Assembly: GCA_009996555.1 (NCBI GenBank)
Contig: JAACZX010000051.1
Location: forward strand, 1 to 10,013
Length of the DNA: 10,013 nt
Reading direction: 5' to 3'
Source: Chitinophagaceae bacterium
Lineage (GTDB): Bacteria; Bacteroidota; Bacteroidia; Chitinophagales; Chitinophagaceae
The notes beneath the pieces are model-generated. The model was not told the origin of the DNA and made no database searches. It saw only the letters and a program-made list of their open reading frames with translations. Shown piece by piece: positions 4,973 to 10,013 of the stretch. The translations under genes were made by a program, and so were the position numbers. Within the stretch, counting starts at the first letter, position 1; every line of letters starts with the position of its first letter.

Positions 4973-7900
4973 ATGAAACAATTGTTTTCATTTGTATTCT
5001 TAAGCCTTATCACAAGTATTACTGTTGCACAAAGTAACACCCACTTTTTATCAAATCCCACACTCAGCCCCGATGGACAAACCGTTGTGTTTGCCTTTGA
5101 AGGCGATCTGTGGAAAGCAAACATCAACGATTTGCAGGCAACCCGCATCACCGCTATGCAGGGTTATGAAACATCGCCACGTATTTCACCCGATGGTAAA
5201 TGGATTTCATTTACCGGCCGCCAGTATGGTAATGCCGATGTGTTTGTAATGCCGCTGAATGGTGGTGAAGTAAAACAAATTACTTTTCACAGCGGTAACG
5301 ATGAAGTAACCAGCTGGAGCTGGGATAGCAAAAGTATTTACTTCAACAGCGGACGTGCAGGACAGGTAGCCGGTTTTAAAGTGGCAGCAACCGGTGGTAC
5401 ACCGCAGCGCATCTTCGGTAGTTATTTTTTCCAGTACGATCATAACCTTGTTGAGCACCCCACAACCGGCGAGATCTTTTTTAACGATACCTGGGAAAGT
5501 GTCAGTCAATCGCAACGTAAACGTTACAAAGGCCCGTTCAACCCCGATATTCAATCGTATAATTTCAAAACAAAACAGCATAAAAAATACACCACCTGGG
5601 AAGGAAAAGATTTTGCAGCAACTATTGATAAGAGTGGTAATGTATTCTTCATCTCAGATGAGAACAATGGTGAATACAATCTGTACACTCTCGATGCTGG
5701 TAAGAAAAAAGCATTGACCCGTTTTTCGTCTTCCATCAAAACACCACAGGTTAATGCAAACGGTGGTAAAGTGGTTTTTGAAAAAGATTACCAGTTGTGG
5801 TTGTACGATGTAAAAGCAGATAAAGAAACCAAACTCAATATTTCAATTGTTCGTAATCATGTGTTGCCGAAAGAGAAAGATTATGAAGTGCGTGGAAATA
5901 TTTCGGCGTTTGATGTGTCGCCCGATGCAAAGAAATTTGCTTTCGTAGTGAGAGGCGAATTGTTTGTAAGTGATGTGGATGGAAAATTTGTACAGCAGAT
6001 CAAACGTGGTTCGGCAGAACGTGTGCGTGAAGTACGCTGGATGAGTGATAATAAAACAATTGTGTTTACACAAACAGCTGATGGGTATATGAATCTTTTT
6101 ACTGTGCGGGCCGACAGCAGTGCCGTTCCCAAACAGTTAACCAATGACAAACAGAATAACCGCAGCATGGTAGTAAATAAAAAGCGTACCATGCTTGTGT
6201 ATTTAAGTGGAAGAAACGAAGTGCGCCTGCTCGACTTAAAAACACTGCAAAGCAAAACCATTGTAAAAGATGAACTGTGGGCTTTTCAAAACAGCGATCC
6301 CGGTTTTTCGCCCAACGATGAATATATAGTGTTTACTGCACGCCGCAATTTTGAAGAAGATATCCTTGTGCATCACATCAAGAATAACAAAACGATCAAT
6401 CTTACCAACAGTGGTGTAACCGAAAACAGCCCGGTGTGGTCGCCCGATGGAAAGTATATCTATTTTGTTTCGCAGCGGTTGAAACCAGCATATCCGTTTG
6501 GTATGGCCAATGCGAAAGTGTATCGTGTAGCATTGGAAAAAATGGATGAGCCTTATCGTTTAGATAAGTATAACGAATTGTTTAAAGAAGAAAAGAAAGA
6601 TGCGAAAGGAACAAATGCTGATTCAGGAAAAGTGATCAACATTGATACCGATCTGATCATGGAACGATTGGAGCAGATCGGGCCATCTTTTGGTACACAG
6701 TATCTCATCAATGTTTTTCAAAAAGGAGAGAAGGCCACAGTATTGTATGCCAGTAATCATGGTGAAGGACGATATGCTGTTTGGAAAACAGTGCTTGAGC
6801 CATTTGAATCAGCGAAAACGGATAAGGTTGCCGGCACAGATAATTCAGGCGGATTGGATATTGTTGAAGTGAATGATAAATATTTTGCGTTGGGTAATGG
6901 TACAATCAACAAACTTAATCTTGATGCCAATCGTATCGATCCGGTAAACATCAGTTATACCTTCCGTCGTAACCTGCAGGAAGAGTTCAGCCAGATGTTT
7001 TACGAAACATGGGCCGGAATGGAAGAAGGTTATTACGATGAAAATTTTCACGGGCTCAACTGGAAAAAAACAAAAGAGTATTACAAACAGTTTCTTCCTT
7101 ACCTGAACAATCGTGCTGATTTGCGTACACTGCTCAACGATATGCTCGGTGAGCTCAACTCATCGCACCAGGGCTTTGGTACGTTTGGTGATGATGAGAA
7201 TATTGCATTAACCAGTGCAACAATGGAAACAGGTATCATCTTCGAAAATGATGATCCGTATAAAGTAAAATACATTGTTAAACGTTCAGCAGCTGATCGT
7301 AAGAATATTGATATTAAGCCGGGTGATGTGTTGGTGAAAGTAAACGATGAAACAGTTGATGTAAACAAAGACCGCAATGCATATTTCACACTTCCATCAC
7401 GTGACCGTGAACTGAAGCTCACGTTTAAACGTGGCGCTGAAACAGTGCAGGTGAAAATTCATCCGCAGGCAACCTTGTTTAATAACCTGTATGATGAATG
7501 GGTTGATAACAATCAGAAACGTGTTGATGAAAAAAGCAAGGGTCGTATTGCGTATGGTTATATGAAGAACATGGGTACAGGCGAACTGGAGCAGTTCATT
7601 AACGATATGACGCAGGAGTTAACGAATAAAGATGCGCTCATTTTTGACTTGCGTTACAACACCGGTGGTAATGTACACGATGAAGTGTTGAAGTTTTTAA
7701 GTCAGCGTTCTTACCTGCAATGGAAATATCGTGAAGGAAAACTTACACCGCAATCGAATTTTGCACCATCTGATAAACCAATTGTATTACTCATCAATGA
7801 GCAATCGTTGAGCGATGCAGAAATGACTGCACAAGGGTTTAAAGGACTGAAGCTGGGTAAGATCATTGGCAACGGAACCTATCGCTGGATCATCTTCACC

Positions 7901-8098
7901 AGTGGTATTGGTTTGGTGGATGGGTCGAGTGTGCGCATGCCGGCATGGGGTTGTTATTCACTTGAAGGAAAAGATCTGGAGATACATGGTGTTGAGCCGG
8001 ATATCCGCATCATCAACAGCTTTGAAGACAAACTCAATGGCAACGATCCGCAACTGGATAAAGCCATTGAAGAAATATTGAAGCAGATCAAGTCGTGA
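4973..8098 (+). CDS. Secreted tricorn-like protease (beta-propeller, PDZ, S41 peptidase)
   Basis: This 1041-residue protein resembles archaeal tricorn protease, which degrades oligopeptides; the Bacteroidota homologues are exported. The start at 4973 is chosen because it gives a signal peptide (MKQLFSFVFLSLITSITVA, cleavage before Q20); the frame is open upstream to 4874 but would bury it. The N-terminal half has PD40/WD40-like propeller blades: LSPDGQ, ISPDGKWISF, WDSKSIYF, later VSPDAKKFAF, FSPNDEYIVF and WSPDGKYIYF. A tricorn core segment (about 665-735) carries S731-H732 in ELNSSHQG, equivalent to the tricorn Ser-His pair. A PDZ-like domain (about 745-840, PGDVLVKVND) precedes the S41 domain, with nucleophile S947 in SLSDAEM and E1008 in HGVEPDI. 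All expected catalytic residues are therefore present. It probably acts in the periplasm on imported or damaged peptides. A strong terminator follows. Confidence 0.93.
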   Translation: MKQLFSFVFLSLITSITVAQSNTHFLSNPTLSPDGQTVVFAFEGDLWKANINDLQATRITAMQGYETSPRISPDGKWISFTGRQYGNADVFVMPLNGGEVKQITFHSGNDEVTSWSWDSKSIYFNSGRAGQVAGFKVAATGGTPQRIFGSYFFQYDHNLVEHPTTGEIFFNDTWESVSQSQRKRYKGPFNPDIQSYNFKTKQHKKYTTWEGKDFAATIDKSGNVFFISDENNGEYNLYTLDAGKKKALTRFSSSIKTPQVNANGGKVVFEKDYQLWLYDVKADKETKLNISIVRNHVLPKEKDYEVRGNISAFDVSPDAKKFAFVVRGELFVSDVDGKFVQQIKRGSAERVREVRWMSDNKTIVFTQTADGYMNLFTVRADSSAVPKQLTNDKQNNRSMVVNKKRTMLVYLSGRNEVRLLDLKTLQSKTIVKDELWAFQNSDPGFSPNDEYIVFTARRNFEEDILVHHIKNNKTINLTNSGVTENSPVWSPDGKYIYFVSQRLKPAYPFGMANAKVYRVALEKMDEPYRLDKYNELFKEEKKDAKGTNADSGKVINIDTDLIMERLEQIGPSFGTQYLINVFQKGEKATVLYASNHGEGRYAVWKTVLEPFESAKTDKVAGTDNSGGLDIVEVNDKYFALGNGTINKLNLDANRIDPVNISYTFRRNLQEEFSQMFYETWAGMEEGYYDENFHGLNWKKTKEYYKQFLPYLNNRADLRTLLNDMLGELNSSHQGFGTFGDDENIALTSATMETGIIFENDDPYKVKYIVKRSAADRKNIDIKPGDVLVKVNDETVDVNKDRNAYFTLPSRDRELKLTFKRGAETVQVKIHPQATLFNNLYDEWVDNNQKRVDEKSKGRIAYGYMKNMGTGELEQFINDMTQELTNKDALIFDLRYNTGGNVHDEVLKFLSQRSYLQWKYREGKLTPQSNFAPSDKPIVLLINEQSLSDAEMTAQGFKGLKLGKIIGNGTYRWIIFTSGIGLVDGSSVRMPAWGCYSLEGKDLEIHGVEPDIRIINSFEDKLNGNDPQLDKAIEEILKQIKS

Positions 8099-8122
8099 GT
8101 GGTGAGTGGTGAGTGGTGAGTG
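8095..8122 (+). repeat. Heptanucleotide tandem repeat (GTGAGTG)4
   Basis: Four perfect GTGAGTG units occupy 8095-8122. The first contains the TGA stop codon of the protease gene (8096-8098), so the array begins exactly at the end of the coding sequence. It is a short tandem repeat of the period-7 type, prone to length change by slippage. Because it follows the stop, changes should not alter the protein. Confidence 0.9.
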
Positions 8123-8154
8123 GTATGCGGTAGTAGTTCATTCAGCTATAAAAC

Positions 8155-8181
8155 AAAGGGTGTACAACTGTACACCCTTTT
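8155..8181. terminator. Strong, probably bidirectional terminator between convergent genes
   Basis: AAAGGGTGTAC (8155-8165) pairs perfectly with GTACACCCTTT (8170-8180) around the four-base loop AACT. On the plus strand a T-rich run follows (TTTTACTTT). On the minus strand the stem is followed by GTTTTAT. It lies 57 bp after the protease stop and 90 bp beyond the end of the convergent minus-strand gene, so it can serve both. Confidence 0.85.
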
Positions 8182-8210
8182 ACTTTGCTAAATCATTTTA
8201 AATATCTTTT

Positions 8211-8235
8211 CTCTGTGCCTCTGTGTCTCTGTGTT
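8211..8235. repeat. Period-8 CTCTGTG-type repeat
   Basis: The units CTCTGTGC, CTCTGTGT and CTCTGTGT followed by T form a short direct repeat between the terminator and the end of the minus-strand gene. Sequences of this look are frequent in Bacteroidota intergenic DNA, to my recollection. Nothing links it to a function here. Confidence 0.65.
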
Positions 8236-8270
8236 TAATAAATTGTAAGCGTAGCGAACAATCTCTTAGC

Positions 8271-9362
8271 TCACTCTTTCTTCACAAACTTTATCATGGC
8301 ACTGCTGTTTTCTGTGCTTTCTAAATTAGCTGTATAACGTACACCATTTACATAAGCGATCATGTACGATGTGTTAGGAGGAATAGCGCCCAGATTTTCG
8401 GCCACCATTACCAACTCATTGCTTTCACTTAATTCTTTTACGGCGAACTTAACCACATGCGGTTTATCACTCAGTTTTACATGCTCAAACACCAAACGGT
8501 TATTCATGAATAACGAAATGGAATCGCCATCTATTTCTGCATTATCGTAAAAATGAATTTCAATTGTGTCGCCCAGCAGTGGTAATTCTGTTGTTAAAAC
8601 TTTTTTCCGTTCTATAAACTTTTCGGTAATGGTTGGCGGTTTGCTTGTAACAACTGTTGGCTCTTTTACAGGTGGTTTGTTTTCTTTTTTGGTAACAGGG
8701 TTTGTTTCCTTAGGAATAGTGGTTTGTGGTTGCAGAATAACCGGTTCAGGCTTTGTTTCTTCACGCTTTGGTTGCTCGGTTACAACAGTTGGAGGCGGTG
8801 TTACTGCAATTACTTCCGGTTGTTTAGTTACTTTATGTATCGTTGCAACACTGTCAATGAAATATGGATCGTTGGCACCAACCGTGTAATTATCGATCAC
8901 GAAATCCCACTCATCGTTGAATTGTGGTTGATCCACTTTATCCAGGTGCAGATCGCCTTTCTTCTTTTGTTCTTCTTTGGTTACAGCCTTTCCATCAAGC
9001 ATCATTACGCCGCCACCGGGACAATTAAAATCAGCTTCCATCAATAAAGGAACAGCACCCGGGGATGTAATCGCAATGCGTCCGGTTTTTGCTTCAATCA
9101 ATTCATCATCCCACCACACCACTTCATTTGTTTGATTGTTGAAATATCCTTTTACAGCATAACGACGGTAATTGTTTGGACTTTCATAGTAATACGAAGT
9201 GCCGAATAAACTATCACCTCGCTGAATAAGTTTCAATTCCAGTTTGGCCGGCTTTAAGCCGCTGCCCACTTTCCCCTTCCATACGCCTGTAATCATTTGT
9301 GCCTTTGTAGCCGTACCAAATAAAAGCAATGCAGCCAGTAAGAAGAAACAACGAATTTTCAT
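8271..9362 (-). CDS. Secreted two-domain protein with Pro/Thr/Lys-rich linker, function unknown
   Basis: The 363-residue product starts with a signal peptide (MKIRCFFLLAALLLFGTATKA, cleavage before Q22), so it is exported. Residues about 23-125 look like a small beta domain (ITGVWKGKVG, LELKLIQRGDSLFGTSYYY, VKGYFN, VVWWDDE), reminiscent of lipocalin-like or avidin-like barrels, but I cannot name it. Residues about 180-250 are a low-complexity Pro/Thr/Lys/Glu linker. Residues about 262-360 form a C-terminal beta domain (DTIEIHFYDNAEIDGDSISLFMNN, then PHVVKFAV, then SNELVMVAENLGAIPPNTSYM) of a kind I associate with several secreted Bacteroidota proteins. No catalytic motif is visible, and no lipobox. 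It may be a cell-envelope binding protein, but that is inference. The gene converges on the protease gene and diverges from the 158-residue gene across 98 bp. Confidence 0.87.
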   Translation of the reverse strand: MKIRCFFLLAALLLFGTATKAQMITGVWKGKVGSGLKPAKLELKLIQRGDSLFGTSYYYESPNNYRRYAVKGYFNNQTNEVVWWDDELIEAKTGRIAITSPGAVPLLMEADFNCPGGGVMMLDGKAVTKEEQKKKGDLHLDKVDQPQFNDEWDFVIDNYTVGANDPYFIDSVATIHKVTKQPEVIAVTPPPTVVTEQPKREETKPEPVILQPQTTIPKETNPVTKKENKPPVKEPTVVTSKPPTITEKFIERKKVLTTELPLLGDTIEIHFYDNAEIDGDSISLFMNNRLVFEHVKLSDKPHVVKFAVKELSESNELVMVAENLGAIPPNTSYMIAYVNGVRYTANLESTENSSAMIKFVKKE

Positions 9363-9460
9363 GTGTACAGCTAAAACGAAATGTTGATGGAAATATTTTT
9401 CAGCAATGTTAATGTTTCAACAAAAAGTAAACTGTTTTCTGTTTCGTCGGAAATTAGCGT
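9363..9460. promoter_or_regulatory. Divergent intergenic region expected to hold two promoters
   Basis: These 98 bp separate two divergently transcribed genes, so both promoters should lie here. The sequence is AT-rich. I found no exact Bacteroidota -7 box (TAnnTTTG) on either strand; the nearest minus-strand match, TACTTTTTG at about 9423-9431, has one base too many. No obvious operator palindrome is visible. The role is inferred from gene orientation only. Confidence 0.4.
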
Positions 9461-9937
9461 ATGGCACAAGCAAATATCCGTTTAATAGAAGCGTTGCGTG
9501 AAACAGCAACCCGTCTGCGCAATGGAATTCATTATGCATGGGGCAACCATGGCGCATGTAACTGCGGTAACCTTACGCAGGTTGTAACCAGGTTAACCAA
9601 AGAGGAAATACTGGCCTATGCGCACACGGGCATTGGTGAGTGGACCGAACTTGCCGAAGATCATTGCGGCATTACCAATGCGCCCGCAGGATTGTTGATC
9701 ACGAAGTTGCAGGAGATCGGTTTAACGCCCAGCGATATTCATAACCTCGAGTACCTGGAAGATAAAGCCGTGTTGCAACGTTTGCCCGGTGGCTTTCGCT
9801 GGTTGAAACGCAATGTACGGGAAGACGTCATTGTATATTTCGAAACCTTTGCAGATTTACTGGAAGAGCAACTGGCCAATAAGATTACGTTTACCATGCA
9901 AGATCTGTTGCCGCAACAACAACCCGAACTCGTTTAG
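9461..9937 (+). CDS. Conserved-looking hypothetical protein with CNCG motif
   Basis: This soluble protein of 158 residues has no signal peptide or membrane segment. I do not recognise a named family. It is largely helical by composition. It has a striking N-terminal segment WGNHGACNCGNLTQ (27-40) with H30, C33 and C35, and a later DHCG (67-70) with H68 and C69. These three Cys and two His could bind a metal or form a redox site, but the spacing fits no standard zinc finger that I know. The C-terminal part (FRWLKRNVREDVIVYFETFADLLEEQL) is charged and helical, ending in a Gln-rich tail. The codon pattern fits its neighbours and the start codon is preceded by no Shine-Dalgarno, as in the other genes. 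A clear terminator follows the stop, so it is probably monocistronic. Confidence 0.88.
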   Translation: MAQANIRLIEALRETATRLRNGIHYAWGNHGACNCGNLTQVVTRLTKEEILAYAHTGIGEWTELAEDHCGITNAPAGLLITKLQEIGLTPSDIHNLEYLEDKAVLQRLPGGFRWLKRNVREDVIVYFETFADLLEEQLANKITFTMQDLLPQQQPELV

Positions 9938-9958
9938 CAAACAACTTCTCAATAAAGT

Positions 9959-9987
9959 GCAGCCTTGTATGAACAGGGCTGCTTTTT
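9959..9987 (+). terminator. Rho-independent terminator after the CNCG gene
   Basis: GCAGCCTTGT (9959-9968) pairs with ACAGGGCTGC (9973-9982) with one T-G wobble around the four-base loop ATGA, and five T residues follow (9983-9987). It begins 22 bp after the stop codon. This is the most canonical terminator in the window. The remaining bases to 10013 show no feature. Confidence 0.9.
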
Positions 9988-10013
9988 ATTGGTACAGATC
10001 ATTCATTCAACAG

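Noticed and set aside
5207..5581. Minus-strand open frame of 124 residues inside the protease gene
   Set aside because: It is antisense to well-conserved propeller sequence and shows no recognisable protein features. The same holds for the minus-strand frame at 5881-6261.
8241..8262. Hairpin near the end of the minus-strand gene (ATTGT ... ACAAT)
   Set aside because: The five-base stem with a long loop is too weak to call, and a much stronger terminator lies at 8155-8181.

Overview
The window reads as chromosomal DNA of a Bacteroidota bacterium, most likely of the Chitinophagaceae/Chitinophagales. The reasons are the Bacteroidota-type leucyl-tRNA synthetase, start codons without clear Shine-Dalgarno sequences, secreted proteins whose signal peptides end in A-Q, a secreted tricorn-like S41 protease, and short dispersed repeats (SPSG-DLEGA type, heptanucleotide tandems, CTCTGTG repeats). 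The family assignment is inference; the phylum is fairly secure.

Layout. Positions 1-333 hold no gene I can support, only a small hairpin repeat. Positions 334-3534 encode a complete leucyl-tRNA synthetase (leuS), enlarged to 1066 residues by several repeat-derived in-frame insertions. The main one is a 405-bp, 135-codon unit (1218-1622) bounded by inverted repeats. It carries an apparently intact DUF559/Vsr-like endonuclease domain inside the CP1 editing domain. A lone third copy of the same terminal repeat lies in frame in the C-terminal region (3254-3292), and a heptanucleotide tandem is read as protein at 844-879. Positions 3541-4414 form a REP/RAYT module: a Y1/HUH transposase-like gene (3690-4370) flanked by three hairpins of one design (13-bp stem, 11-nt loop), two upstream as an inverted pair and one downstream.

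Then follow a small predicted lipoprotein (4441-4860), a hairpin terminator, and a large secreted tricorn-type protease (4973-8098) with its expected Ser/His/Glu residues visible. The latter ends in a strong, probably bidirectional terminator shared with the convergent gene at 8271-9362 (minus strand). That gene encodes a secreted protein with two beta-rich regions joined by a Pro/Thr/Lys-rich linker. It is divergently arranged with a 158-residue hypothetical protein (9461-9937) carrying a CNCG motif and followed by a clear terminator.

The genes do not form one pathway. The coherent theme is small mobile or repetitive DNA living in and around housekeeping genes: an endonuclease-bearing inverted-repeat unit that entered an essential synthetase in frame, and a RAYT with its REP hairpins directly next to that gene.
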